Shown here: in pieces, positions 24,181 to 35,658 of the stretch
Numbering within the stretch: position 1 is the stretch's first letter
How the letters are laid out: every line of letters starts with the position of its first letter
DNA from: Cheilinus undulatus
Lineage: Eukaryota; Chordata; Actinopteri; Labriformes; Labridae
DNA length: 64,000 nt
Direction of reading: 5' to 3'
NCBI RefSeq assembly: GCF_018320785.1
Contig: NC_054867.1
Location: 27,221,855 to 27,285,854 of the forward strand
Translations under genes and position numbers: made by a program
The notes under the pieces: generated by a model
Told to the model about the DNA's origin: nothing
Database searches by the model: none
Seen by the model: the letters and a program-made list of their open reading frames with translations, nothing else

Positions 24181-26179
24181 GTATGTATGTATGTATATAC
24201 AGTGCTTGACAAATTTATTAGACCACCCAAAGTAAGGTTTATGCCACAGCTGCCCTAAATTAACAGCATTGGTAATTACCAAAATTATTTTTTATGTTTC
24301 TGCAATGTTAATACACCAATATGTAGAAGCTCTTCAACTGAAATAATATTTTAATGCTAAAATAGAATTATTATTGTTATCCATGAATTTTCAAATTTAC
24401 TGATTTACAAAAAAACAGAAAAAATAGTAAAGCACATTATTTATTTCTTGATTAATATGTCAAATTATAGTTATTTACTTGCATTCCTGAAGAGAAAAAT
24501 GAGTTTTAGTGGTTGAATATTATGCTCGATTAATTTCTGACTTCTCAGAGAAGCCCAGTGAGCCGGCTCAAATTTGGGTCTAAAAAGGTGAATTCAGTTT
24601 GAAATTCCTCATTCCTGTTCAAAATGGTAAAATGTCAAGAGCTCACTGAAAATGAAAGAGTCCGCATTAAGGTACTTCATGATCCTGGATGGTCTCTGAG
24701 ACAAATAGAGACTGGTGGTCTAATAAATTTGTTAAGCACTGTATATATGTGTGTATATATATATATAGTTCATGGCAAGGATCTTTTGGAAAGAATACTC
24801 ATCAGTAGGCCTATTAACTTATATTAAACAATAAAAACAATTAGTATGGATGTTAACACTACATCATTGTATCACTTATATTACATGTAGTCCTGGGGGG
24901 TGTCTCAGCTTGTCTTAGCTACAAGTTGGGTCGCCGAAAAGAAAAAACAGTTGGGAACTGCTGCCATATGTAATTACATTTCAGGGTGATGTGATCGAGT
25001 CGGTAGATGGTCATAAATACATCTGCTTAGTAAAAGCTTCATTTTGCGTGTAAGTTGGCGGAAGCTGGCATTTTATTTTACTTCAGCTGCCTAAAAGCTA
25101 ATGCTGCTATTTTTGTGCTTTTAATGGACTATGGTGAGGTTTTATAAATGCATGCATCTTCTCAACACCCTCCATCTCTAGAAAACTAGATACTATAAAG
25201 CATCGAGGTTCATGGTAAATGTTTAAAAATCATTTGCATATTTAACCCACCTTCTGTCTTCCTACTTCTTGTAAAGCACATCCTGAAATGAGTGTCAGGT
25301 ACGCTGCTTCTGCATGTTGAGATGTGATGCAGGAGGGTTGGAGTCTGGAGAAGCTGGTCTCTTTGAGCTTAAAAAGTAAATTGAAGTTTTGGAGGAGGAT
25401 CCATGAAGCTGCAGATGCTTTGACCCATGATGTTCATGTCTGAAACTGTCATATCTGCTGCTGCCAGGGCATTCTAATAAATAAGATTATCTGTCCTTGT
25501 TACATAAATTTTCTATTAAAATGACATGGGTTAATGCCATTTTATACTGATTTGCTGTATGCTCATTTACAGGAAATGCTCTTCAGGAGAACCTGTAAAC
25601 TGGTTGAGATGGAGCATGCAATGAAGAATGCAGAGAAAGCCAAACCTGCAAAGAAAGCTGCTGTGAGTGTGTAAAACCATGCATTTTAATGTGTACTTAA
25701 TTTTATGTCACCAGCAGGTGTCAGTATTGTTCTGCTGAAATTCAATGTAAGAGGATGGATGAGAGAAATGCTGTTAAGACATTAGATTCAAATGTAATTT
25801 TACAGTGCTTCAGACAACATGTATACTGATGATGACATGCTCATCATATTTACCAGATGAATGAAGCAAAAAGAGTGTCAATGGAGGAGTTTGATCTAAT
25901 TAGTGAAGTGGCCAAAAATGAGGTAAAGCATCCTGATTATTTCCATTACCCTTCTGTAGAGTCTAAAGTGGACATTCTGTTTGTGAAGCTACATGAAGTG
26001 TATATCTGACATGCATTTTATCTATTTTTTTTTTCAAGATTAAACACTTCCAAACCGTGCGTGTGGAGATGTTGAAGCAGGCTCTGGTTCAGTGGTGTGA
26101 GAAACAGCTGGTCACAGCCAAAGAAGGTGCTGATCAGTTCAGCCAGCACCTGCAGGCCTTTAAAGAGATGGCCGAGTGA
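16607..26179 (+). CDS. sorting nexin, SNX5/6/32-like (PX-BAR)
   Basis: Peripheral endosomal protein of the SNX-BAR group, which shapes tubules and sorts cargo with retromer/ESCPE-1 partners. Exons: 16607-16612, 16857-16967, 17116-17223, 18970-19030, 19166-19290, 21852-21935, 22022-22096, 22205-22235, 22393-22480, 22593-22632, 22722-22808, 25573-25662, 25857-25922, 26039-26179; all junctions keep frame, giving 370 residues. The PX domain is about 18-137 (DRTYDDFEWLQHH, FPPLPPK, ALETFLRQVAAHSTL). The BAR region is about 165-370 (DVDDYFQTERDHNILL, LYQESEKEMLFRRTCKLVEM). DVDDYF, the proline loop and RVAAH-type spacing favour SNX5/6/32. The PX insert after PPLPPK is about 19 residues shorter than in SNX5, and the total is shorter than the usual ~404. 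The first coding exon is only ATGATG. Exact orthology is unresolved. Confidence 0.87.
18190..18590. repeat. AGCT-rich degenerate simple tract
   Basis: Inside a sorting nexin intron. Words such as GTAGCTA, TTAGCTTTAGCAA, AGCTATGT, CTACGTAGTTT and TAGCTACATAG recur irregularly on both strands, giving many AGCT and TAGCTA palindromes. No fixed unit length. Confidence 0.6.
20480..21390 (+). repeat. internal-satellite repeat family, copy A
   Basis: Head: GAAAGCTTTCTGG, then AAAATCATGGTCCATTATAA. Middle (about 20800-21180): a loose array of GGCAAAA, GGGTAAAA and AGTGG words. Tail: GAGGTAACTGTTACCCAGGA, then CTGGGTTTTTCAGGGGCTCA. The same order occurs at 44800-45690, and reversed at 39430-39935 and 63655-64000. 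No ORF; class unknown. Confidence 0.7.
23068..23310 (+). mobile_element. tRNA-derived SINE-like repeat
   Basis: GTCTGTGGCTCAGACGGTAG resembles a tRNA A box, and GGTTCGATCTC at about 23121 a B box. The body (CCTTGGGCAAGACACTTAAC, GTGTGGAGTGAATGGGTAAG, CAATACAAGCTAAAGTCCAT) is a very common teleost repeat. It lies in the large intron between sorting nexin exons 11 and 12. Family name not certain. Confidence 0.7.
23515..23600 (+). repeat. possible piggyBac-like end fragment
   Basis: TTAACCTCCTGGGACCTGCG resembles the terminal sequence of a teleost TTAA-flanked element, but no matching AGGAGGTTAA end was found nearby, so it is at most a fragment. Confidence 0.3.
24112..24198. repeat. (AT)n / GTAT microsatellite
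   Basis: Near-pure TA dinucleotides with GTATGTAT and ACATACAT interruptions. It continues on the far side of the Tc1 element (about 24742-24768), so the element probably inserted into the array. Confidence 0.95.
24200..24741 (+). mobile_element. deleted Tc1/mariner element with near-perfect TIRs
   Basis: Starts CAGTGCTTGACAAATTTATT (24200) and ends with its reverse complement, 28-bp terminal inverted repeats with one mismatch, flanked by TA at 24198-24199 and 24742-24743. From ATG 24624 the frame MVKCQELTENERVRIKVLHD is the start of a Tc1 transposase (first helix of the DNA-binding domain). It runs straight into the right TIR, so the catalytic part was deleted. 542 bp, in sorting nexin intron 11. 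Confidence 0.9.
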
Positions 26180-26512
26180 CCTTGATGGCTCATTCTTTAT
26201 ATTGTGTTCTTAGTGTGTTTGTGTAGCATTGGATATGACCCAAGCATGCACTTCAGTATGCTGTGCTGTAATCAGTAGTCTTAATGGAATCAATTACAAA
26301 CACTGAACATAAAAAAGAGAATATGCAAGTTTAAGAGGATTTTATGGAAGCCCTATGCAGACATGCATACATTTTAATGAATCTGTTTTCCTAGGAATGA
26401 GTAATTTCCAGGTTGAAAAATCCCAAAAAAGAACCTAGAAAGAGGATTAATTTACTTCATTAGTGTGGGCAATGGTGTCATGACATGTGGTCATATCTAT
26501 CAGTGACCAACA

Positions 26513-26600
26513 TGTTATCATGATAAGATTTGTTTTGTTACCTTGAGATAATGAGATAAATTAATCTGTTATCATGGGATAACCATATTTGTCACCCTGT
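26513..26600. repeat. GTTATC / GATAAC palindromic repeat tract
   Basis: GTTATCATGATAAGA, TTGAGATAATGAGATAAATT and GTTATCATGGGATAACC form imperfect inverted repeats in the sorting nexin 3' flank. TGAGATAATGAGAT occurs again near 52950. Confidence 0.45.
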
Positions 26601-26713
26601 GAGTTGATAAAGAGTTGAATAAGTCAAGATTCCATTGCAATCACAGAGAATGGAGTAAATCATATGTATGGATGCATGTCTACTCAAGGCTTCCATGGAA
26701 TTGAAGCCTTCCT

Positions 26714-26932
26714 AATAAAAAAAGGCTGATAATTTCTCCATCTTTGCACTACCAATAAATTCTGTGCTGAAATGATGGTTTTCATTTCTCTGATGTGGAC
26801 TTGTTCTTTGCTAAGGCCTTTGTGAGTATGTCAGAGTGTACATGTGTGCTATTCTATGCTCATACATTTGTGCTGAGAGTTGTATTGTGCAGCTCTCTTG
26901 CAGCTACACCATTCAGGGTCACACAAAATAAA
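26714..26932 (+). terminator. polyadenylation signals of the sorting nexin
   Basis: Three AATAAA hexamers lie downstream of the stop: 26714-26719, 26754-26759 and 26927-26932. Which is used cannot be told. The last is followed by a T/G-rich stretch (TTTGTGTGTGTTT), the best downstream element. Confidence 0.5.
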
Positions 26933-28218
26933 GTGTGATGAATTGATTCCCAGAGTACCTGCTTGCCTTTGTGTGTGTTTCTCACTCCTGGATCATTAAT
27001 CAGTTTGTTTGACTGCTCCTGCAAGGACGCAGCAGCAAGGACACTCTGCTCTAGCTTTTTGTTCAGCTTTTAAAACTATTCTAGCTTTGTGAATATCCGT
27101 TAATTAACTCTCTCACCGTTGCTCTTTTTTTTCCCTTTTGATAGCATGACACCTGAGGCCAGGCACACAAGTACAACACAGTTAACTGAGATTTCTTGCA
27201 CATTCGCACAATGTCATCCTCCCTTTGTCGGTCTGCTGTGGACTGTAGGCCCATCTCTCAGCACTGCTGAGCTCTTCATCTCATCTGTTCCGGCCTGTAA
27301 TCTCTCTTTTGGCTGAATAAGGAGGATTGGTTCCCATTTCAGGAAATGAGTCACAGAGAGAGATAGATGGCTGATCTCATAAGAAGAGCGAGTGGAGAGG
27401 AGGTTTGGTTCATTTGACACTGTGGGAGTAGATAAAGGGCAGTCATGCCATGGAGCACCAACAATATGTTTGCTATCCGCCTAAACCAAATATTTGGTAT
27501 ATTCTTGGCTGGGATGAAAGTCTGCCTACATTTGGCACTGAGTGACGCATATTGTCCTCAACTGATGGTTTTGTAACCTGATATCAAATCTAAATCTGTA
27601 TCCTCCTCCATCATAACAGGCCTACATGCTCAATAGCCCAAGATAAAATCACAAAACTTTAACAAATGGTTGTATTTCATTTTCATTTTATGAGTGATGA
27701 AAGGGTGATGGCTGTCTCCTCAATCTCTGATTTTGGTCTTTACTGGTCTTAAAGCAGTCACAATGAAATGGAAAATAGATACACTGTGGGATGGTGTAGT
27801 GGTAAACATCACTGTCTCACCATAAGTAGGTTTTTGGTCCAACTTAAAATCATCATAATTTAATATAAAATGAATAAAGTTAAACAGGAGAGGAATGTAG
27901 GGTGGTGTATAGATGATACACATTAAAGTCCTTTCTAATAAATGATAAAATGAAAAATAATTATATTCAACAGGGAAATGCTGCAGTGCGGCTGGGTGGT
28001 GTACTGGTCAGGAGGTAGTCTTAAGAAGGTTTAAGTTTCAAAGCTGCAGGCTGTGTATACAAGTTTCCTTGTGTATTACTGATGATTCAAGAGAAGTGTA
28101 TATAGAGATCCTCTTACTGTGCACTTTTATGGGGTAATTGATGTAGGCAGCGTCATTGTTCTGTGCTCTGATCCTCCAGCTGAGACCAAGCTTTAACAGT
28201 GTAAGACTAACATAATGT
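26933..28218. other. intergenic, decayed repeats only
   Basis: No gene seen. GGTGTAGTGGTAAACATCAC near 27793 and GGCTGGGTGGTGTACTGGTC near 27989 look like decayed copies of one frequent fish repeat start (a 'gtggtgtagtggtcagcac' type). The rest is unremarkable. Confidence 0.4.
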
Positions 28219-28426
28219 AGTGGAAAGTACTCTAAAAAGTACTCAAGGATGTTTTACCCTTCTATTGATTTTATTAAACAATCATGGTCATTTTTTTTTA
28301 ACAAAACTTATTTAATGTCAAAGTGAAAACTGATTTCTACAAAGTAATGTCAATTAAACAAAAATGTGTGATGTTAAATAAGTGACTGCATAAATATTCA
28401 CCCCCTTCAAGTCAGTTTTTAGTAGA

Positions 28427-28927
28427 TTAAACTTTGGCTGCAATCACAGCACTGAGTCTGTGTGGATAAGTCTCAATGAGACTTGTACATCTGGACACAG
28501 CAATTTTACTCCATCCTTCTTTGCAAAACTGCTCAAGCTCTGTCAGGTTGCATGGGAATTTAGTGTCAACAGCCCTTTTCAAGTCCAGCCACAAATTCTC
28601 TATTGGATTGAGGTCTGGTCTATGACTCAGCCACTCTAGAACATTCACCTTGTTGTCTTAAAACCATTTCTGTGTAGCTTTTACTGTATGCTTAAGGTCA
28701 TTGTCTTGCTGGAAAATAAGTAGTCTCCCAAGCTGTAGTTCTCTAGCAGACAGAGTAAGATTAACCTCCAGGATTTTCCTATGTTTTGCCTCATATATTT
28801 TACCCTCTACCTTGACAAGCTTTTCAGGGCAAGCTGCCGAGAAGCATCCCCACAACATGATGCTGCCACCACCGTGCTTCACAGTTGGGAGGGTGTGTTT
28901 ATAGTGATGTGCAGTGTTTGGTGTCAA
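28427..28927 (-). pseudogene. Tc1-like transposase, broken
   Basis: DD(E/D) family DNA transposase remnant. The first block holds the GGGSIMLWGCFS motif and the FQQDND catalytic-Asp region; the second holds PDLNPIENLW, where the last acidic residue (E) sits. A frameshift or stop at about 28650 separates them, and the N-terminal half is largely lost. It belongs to the element at 28219-30343. Confidence 0.85.
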
Positions 28928-29044
28928 ACATAGTGTCTTGTCTGATGGCCAAAAGGCGTCATTTTGGTCTCATCAGACCAAAGAACTTTCTTCATCTTGA
29001 CCATGGAGTGTCCCACATGTATTATGATGAACTCTAGTCAATAG

Positions 29045-29702
29045 TTTTTATTATTATTATTATCATTATTATTTAAAGTTTTTTCAGCAGTGGTGTTCTC
29101 TTTGCTTTGACTGAGAAAGAGTGTCTACCACCTCACTTTATTTTGGCATCAATCAGTCATCTATACACAGCTTACAACTTGTCCAAAATGCTGCAGTAAG
29201 ACTCCTCTGTAGATATAAAAAAAAGATCACATCACGCCCATACTAGCATCCCTACATTGGTTACCAGTTCATTATAGAATCCCTTACAAAATTCTGTTTG
29301 TGTTTAAAGCCCTGCATAACCTCACTCTGAGCTAGGCCCCTCAGATCATCAGATCAAGAACTATTAAACATCCCACAATCACATCGTAAACTTTTTGGTG
29401 ACAGGGCTTACTCAGTAGCTGCTCCAACACTGTGGAACAACCAACCATCTCATATATGATCAGCTGATTCAGTGAACTGCTTCAAAAACTGTACCCTGTA
29501 AATTGGTGTGCATGTGTGATGCCCATATGTACGTGCATACTTAGGGGCATGTCACTATTAATTTGTCTATGTCTTTAATGCACTTGCAATGTCATGATGT
29601 TTGATTTGGTGATTTTAAATATACTCTGTTGAATTTGTCCCGTACGGCATTTTGGCACAAACTCTGTTTGTTTTGAAAGCACTCTATAAATAAAGTTGAC
29701 CT
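29045..29702 (+). mobile_element. L2/Rex-type LINE 3' end nested in Tc1
   Basis: Translating with one frameshift gives QLVQNAAVRLLCRYKKK, then ITPILASLHWLPVHYRI and YKILFVFKALHNL. This is the conserved end of fish L2/CR1-like ORF2 after the reverse transcriptase. It ends GCACTCTATAAATAAAGTTG, the usual 3' end of these elements. Truncated at 5'. An (ATT)n run at 29046-29075 adjoins the 5' side. Confidence 0.8.
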
Positions 29703-30343
29703 TGACCTCAGCCGCTGAAGCTTGTAACTCCTTCAGAGTAGTCAAGGGTGTCTTGGTGGCCTCTCACTAGTCTCCTTCTTGTACAGTCCTGCAGTTTGTG
29801 AGGACGGCCTGATCTAGGCAGATTTAAAGATGTGCCTGAATTTGAATGGATTTAACTGAACTCCAGGAGATGTTCAGTGCCTTGGAATTTGTTTTATATC
29901 ATTTCCCTGACTTATAATTTTCTATAACCTTTTCTCTGAGTTGATTAGGGTATTCTTTTGTCTCCATGATATAATGGTAGCCTGGAATACTGATTTACCA
30001 GTGACTGGACCTTCCAGACATAGGTGTCTTTATACTGCAACCACCTGAGACACATTCCCTGCACCCAGGTGATCTACATTTTGCTAACTGTGAGACCACT
30101 AGCACCAGTTGACTGGACTTCTGTTGAATCAGGCCAGTCACTTAATAGGGCGGTGAATATTTATGCAGTCACTTATTTTACATTACATATTTTTGTTTTG
30201 TAGAAATGTTTTCACTTTGACATAAAAGATTTCTGTAAAAAGAGTTTTTATCAAATAAGCAAAATTATATTGACGATAATTGATTTATTGAATGAAAAAA
30301 AGTGTAAAACATCCAAGGGGATAAATACATTTTATAGGCACTG

Positions 30344-32222
30344 TAAATGAATAGATATCTCTTCAGTTTCAAATGTGACTGCTTTCCATCTAAAGGTTGT
30401 TCAAATATTGCAATGAAAGATAGACTAAATGATTAAAAGACACTGTATCCAAAGCCTTACATTTTAAATGTGTGAATGAATTAAAAAATGGGAACAAGAC
30501 CATTAAAAATGGGCTGTTTAATTCTTAGCAGTCTAAAAATGCAAATCAAGTTGTGAGAAATTGCAATGTTCATCCCTTGAGAAAATAATCACTGAATCTC
30601 AGTAGCTACATCTCTTTTCCCAGCCTAGAATTTTTCCTTTGTATATCCCCTTGTACAATGTAGGAGGAAAATTCAAGTTAATGTTGAATCATCATTGTCT
30701 TTTCTTTTTTATTCCTTGAATTGTTGAGCCAGTAACGAAGGACATTAGCTCTCAGTATAGTACTCACATTTGTTGATCATTAAACCCAACAATTTCACCA
30801 TTAAGGTTTTGTGATTCATTTTTGTGGTGCGTTGGTTTTAATGAGGCACAGTAAAAGTTAAATGTGAGAAGTTTATGGAGGAATTTTATGATTATGTGGT
30901 TTTATTCCCCTATCAGAAAGCTTCTATTTACCTGAAAAGGCATCTATTATATTGTGGGCTGATGGATAAAAAGAATTAAACTGCATTTTCAATAAACAAA
31001 GCATTTAATTAAAAAAAAGGTTTCACATTGATATTTATGTTGCTCATTAGGCTTTCACTCCTGCTTATGGTCATATATCATGGTCATATGTTATAACATA
31101 TATATGTTGATGATATTATAGCATATAAATTTCTGAGCATGGGAGCCACATTTCTACTGCTTTCATTCTGAGACTGCGGCAGCTAACTAGCTCACCGGCT
31201 GAGTGCACACACACTCACACACACAAATAAGACCCCTTCTCAATTGCTGAGAGCATGAGGTCGTGGAGACCATGGCAGTGCTCTGTGTGTTCAACTCTGT
31301 AGAAGTGTGAGTATGTGTGTATCCCATTGAAAACATGCACTCAGAGCTGATTTGCTAAAGTAGCTCATTACTGGTGGAAAGGCAGCACTCAGCACAGCAC
31401 CCTTTGGCCTGACAGGGAGCGCTTTGTCAAGACTGAAGTGAAGGAAGTAATTCATCTGCATACGCAGCCTGACATCGCCTTATAACTCAGACAACCCAGC
31501 GAAGCTACACTTCACCAGTTTGATGGGGATGACAGTCCGCTGAAATCCAAAAAACATGAGAAAGGAACACTAATGGTTAGCATTTTTAGTACATGTTAAC
31601 AGAGGAGTTGTTTCAGGACGTACCACTCATACTTTGGTGTCCTGTGTTATAAATCTGCATAATGATTTACATGTATAGCTATGTTTAGACATGTTATTTG
31701 TGTTTAATTATGCATGTTTCAACCTAAAAAATAGTCTTCTGAAAAAAAGAGACTCGTTTTTCAAAGCCTCAGTCTGAAAGGATTGTGCCAGGTCTGAGAA
31801 CGGACGTGACAAATCATTGTCTCTTGAGGACGATGAGGCAGTAGTAGTGTTGTAGCGTTAGCAAGCGCGCTAGCTAATGTTAGCATCCGCTAGCTAGCTG
31901 TAGTGTTATCAGCAACGGCAACAGATTAAAAACAAGGAGGCTTTTTAGGAAATATAAGCTCATTTTCTTTGAGCAATAGTATTTAACAGAAAAAAAACAA
32001 GGTAAATGAATTTTTACAGCTTGCTATTTAAAAATAAATAAAAGAAAATCGAGGCAGTTAAACTGTTGTCACTTCCTATAGCTAAGTGCAAAATGGCAGT
32101 GCCTAATTTGAGACAATGCTAACTGTTGTAATGAAGTGCTCTGTATTACTATATTATTATTATCACTGCATTAAGTGTACTGTATTACAGACATGTGCAA
32201 TTTGAGACTCACTGTTAGTTTT
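30344..32222. other. gene-free interval
   Basis: AT-rich and mostly unique by eye. Around 31070-31130 there are short palindromic CATATG/TATATG runs. GCTAGCTAATGTTAGCATCCG at 31869 belongs to the AGCT-rich words common in this genome. No coding frame supported. Confidence 0.4.
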
Positions 32223-32430
32223 ATATCACAGGAATTTTTTTTTTTTAAAGATTTATTTTTGGCCTTTTTGCGATAGTATAGGACAGGGGATAGAGTTGGA
32301 AACAGGGGAGAGAGCGGGGAGAGACATGCAGGAAATAGTGCCACGGGCCGGATTCGAACCCGGGTCGCCTGCGTATATGGTATGCGCCTTAACCACTCGA
32401 CTACCGGTGCGCCATATCACAGGAATTTTT
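32223..32430 (-). mobile_element. tRNA-derived SINE with 17-bp target duplication
   Basis: Flanked by ATATCACAGGAATTTTT at 32223-32239 and again at 32414-32430. On the minus strand the body begins GGCGCACCGGTAGTCGAGTG (A-box region), carries GGGTTCGAATCCGGCC (B box), and ends in an A-rich tail next to the left duplication. The intact duplication suggests a fairly recent insertion. About 174 bp between the duplications. Confidence 0.92.
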
Positions 32431-34770
32431 ACCTAAAACCAATAAAATTAGTCTGTTACATGACTCTAAGGGATGAAATTGGTAAATTTATATTTGCAGC
32501 TGTCTTTGCCCCAGCATTAAAGTATCCTGAACCCCTTACTGAACAATAAACATCCTATTCATGTTCTAATATATTCATGTTCTTTTTGGGGGGGTTTCTA
32601 TCATTGGAAATTGACAAACACTTCCACGTGGACAGCATTGACCATGTTATCATACTTTGTTCTCCCCTTTGTTCTTTTGAAACATATCATTAACAGATTT
32701 GTTTGGTTTTAGAGTGTAGCTGACTGGTCAGCCTTTATGAGGTACACCTGTGGTGGTGTGGGAGGAGGCTGAAGAGTCAGGGGCGCCAAATGTGCAGGAC
32801 ACTGAAACTCACTACTCTGGACACAAAAGACTGATCCAGAACGTTGGGGTTTTTTCTTAGTTGATGACATGGATTTTGGGAGTACATCACTACGAGAGCG
32901 GGCTGGCTGCAGGAGACTGCCAGTGTTGGCCGACCGGGAGTGAGTTGGTCACAGCATGTGCAGCGTATCGAGGCAGTACACCTCCCACACACAAATCACA
33001 CAGGCAGGGGGAGTATTACATTCACTGAGGGATATTCAGGTAACAAGTAGACGTAAATGCATCAGGTAGGGTAAGGCACTAGGTTACAGGCTCTCTAGCC
33101 ATGGAGTCAGGTGATGTTAGTTGCTGGGGTTAGTGTAGCAGTGTAATAACACAAATACAAAGTTAAACAGAAAGTTCATCTTCAGCCGTACTCTCTTGTT
33201 CGCCAGTTTACTCAATTGTAGCTACTAATCCAGGATTTTAGAGTATTATAATAGTAGATTGCTACCTTGTTAATTTGCTGAATATAACCACAGTAGTTGA
33301 CGGCAGTGATAGATCAGATATTCTGTTTTTTCTTTCTTGACTAGTTTCCCCCTTCAGAAGTCAACATTGCTCGACTCCATCTTCACAGGGATCTTTGATA
33401 TCTTTGAGGATCTTCCACTCCCGGGAAGTTGAAGGAACTGAATTTGACTACAGAATGCTAATATGAAAGTTTCTCCTTCCCTTTCCAACTCTTCAGTCAA
33501 AGCTTGACATCCCTGCCAATTACCATGGGACCTGATTTAAAGGAAAAAAAAACAGCTTAAAAAGGCTTAAATCCTGAATTCGCTTGCATGGTACTTCTGT
33601 CATGAGGTCCACTTCTAGGCTTGGCTGCAGGCTCGATCACAAATGAGTGTTGCGACGGAGTTGAGTCAACTCAAGGTTGCTGGCACCTCATTAAATCTAA
33701 TCACTGCCTGCACAGATTATGACTCATTAAAAGTTTGTTGGACTGAAAATGAGACAGGAGGAAAGAAAGAGAGTGAGAAAGAGATGAATGTCATAATGCA
33801 GATGCCCGAACCATCTGTAGTTTATACAGCAACATAAGGAAAATCCTGCTCTGAATGTGCAGCGCTGCACAAGGTAAACACCACAAAATAGAGCCTCTTG
33901 GGCTTAAAATCAACCCTGATGGCAGCTCTCAACCTGTGATTTGCAGAGTGGATATTGTATCAATTTCCTCCCCTTGCAGTGGATTACGGCTCTGGAAAGC
34001 ATTAGACTTGCTAATTTAGTCCACTTCTCTGTTCACTACTGAATGGAGCCATAAATATTAATACATTCACACTCCCCTCCTGGATGCTTGTCATGCGTTC
34101 AAGAGATTGCAGCTGATGGTATGATTTTGTTAATTAGGTTTGCAGGAATAATGTCAGCTGTGAACCTGTGAACAGGCTGACATGCTGAGGTGATGACTTC
34201 TTGATGCACAACATGGAAAAACACTAACAGGAGACACGCAGCGGGGGGAAAACTGTCCATCATCACCGTTTCATATCATACTCGTTCATTTATGATGCTT
34301 CCATTAATACAGAAAGGAATGAAACACGATTAAAACTCCTGTGGTCACGCAAAGGTAACATACAGTGAATTTCAACAAATTCAGAGTGCATACACTCACA
34401 CAAACACCAATACAAATGCACCCATTAGAGTCCCATCAATTATTCATCAATTCTTTCCATCACAGCTTTGACCAGAGTGGCAGAGTAAACATACCCACAC
34501 CCACACACATACACAGCGTGCACTGCAGAGGTCATATCGTCACATGGCTTCAACATGTGGCCTTCCATCAAGTATGTCCTACAGTACACCGTGTGCTGCA
34601 TGAGATGACATGTGCTCTACTGTAAATACAAATGACGCTGTATGCTAATGCTATATGTAAGAACTGAAATGCTTTAGTACATCGTACATTTATCGCCATT
34701 TTTTTCTCATCACAGGAAAATTGTATATCATTAAGGGGAATCTAAGAATATTCTCTGAATCTTTAAAACA
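32431..34770. other. gene-free interval, partly unique
   Basis: No gene found. 33900-34210 is non-repetitive with short homeobox-like TAATTAGG words and could be a conserved noncoding element, though that is only an impression from base composition. Confidence 0.35.
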
Positions 34771-35440
34771 TTATACAAGTGCAGCTCAAAAAATACATCA
34801 TCATGTAAAAGTTCAGTCTTTCCTGTGATTTTCTTCAGAAAGTTAAATTTCTATATACTCAGATTCATCTCCTACAAAATGAAACATTTTTAGACTTTCT
34901 TTGTTTAAATCTTGAGGATTTTAGCTTACAGCTCACAAAAACACTATCTCCAAGTATTAAAATATTGTATTAAAGTCCAATTTGCAAAGTTTTCCTGAGC
35001 CTTTATTCTCTCACTCTGGTTCAGTTCACACAACCATTATCATGAGGAAGACTGCTGACTTGACAAACATCCAGAAAACAATCTTCATCCTCCACAATGG
35101 AATAAGCTGCAGAAGGTCACTGCTGAAAGGACGAAGGCTGTATCAAAGCATATTCATGGAAAGAAGACTGGAAGGGAAAAGTGTGGTAAGAAAAGGTGCA
35201 CAAGCCACAGGGATGAGCTCAATCTTCAGAGGACTGTCTGACAAAGAAGAGTCAAGAACTTAAGAGAGCTTTACGATGAGACTGAAGCTGGAGTCAGTGG
35301 ATCGAGAAACTCCACACAGACGCGTCAAGGAAAAGGGCCACAAGTGTCATGTTCCTAGTGCTGAGCCACTCCTGAACCACAGTGGTTATAAGATACCATC
35401 TGACCTGCACCAAAGCATGCAATACTAACTGCAAGTGTAT
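34771..35440 (+). mobile_element. decayed Tc1-like element with transposase N-half
   Basis: AGTGCAGCTCAAAAAATACA at 34779 resembles the TIR of a common teleost Tc1 group. The frame 34982-35263 holds TTIIMRKTADLTNIQKTIF, then SIFMERRLEGKSVVRKG, a decayed DNA-binding half. The following bases (GAAGCTGGAGTCAGTGGATC, GAGCCACTCCTGAACCACAG) continue the family's sequence out of frame. The catalytic half and right end are absent. Confidence 0.7.
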
Positions 35441-35658
35441 GGGGGAAGTGTTGAGCAATGTAGCCAACAAAACACAGAGGACGATTAAGTTAAAGAAATA
35501 GCAAGACTTTACCAGAACTTTCAAAGGAGAGACAGAGAGACAAACAACTAAAACAGAACACTTGGGCAAAGGATGGACAGAGACCAGTGAAGGAGTTGTG
35601 CAGCTGAGTTGAGACAGCAGCTTCTAGTGGATTGCTATTGTCAATTAACCTGACATGA

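Larger units (their letters stand above)
28219..30343 (-). mobile_element. Tc1/mariner element interrupted by a LINE end
   Basis: Long inverted ends: AGTGACTGCATAAATATTCA at 28380 and TGAATATTTATGCAGTCACT at 30151 are exact complements; the outer parts (CAAGGATGTTTTAC near 28242; GTAAAACATCCAAGG near 30304) also match. The right end reads GGCACTG followed by TA. Minus-strand frames at 28658-28927 (HGGGSIMLWGCFSAA, LLIFQQDND.KHT) and 28427-28648 (WLSHRPDLNPIENLWLDLKR) are the catalytic core and C-terminus of a Tc1 transposase. Frame breaks make it inactive. A LINE fragment occupies about 29045-29702. The left end is approximate. Confidence 0.88.

Noticed and set aside
23965-24282. Frames with YIYIYI runs on both strands
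   Set aside because: Translation of the AT microsatellite.
32340-32414. Possible tRNA gene on the minus strand
   Set aside because: The tRNA-like part is fused to a SINE body and bounded by target duplications.
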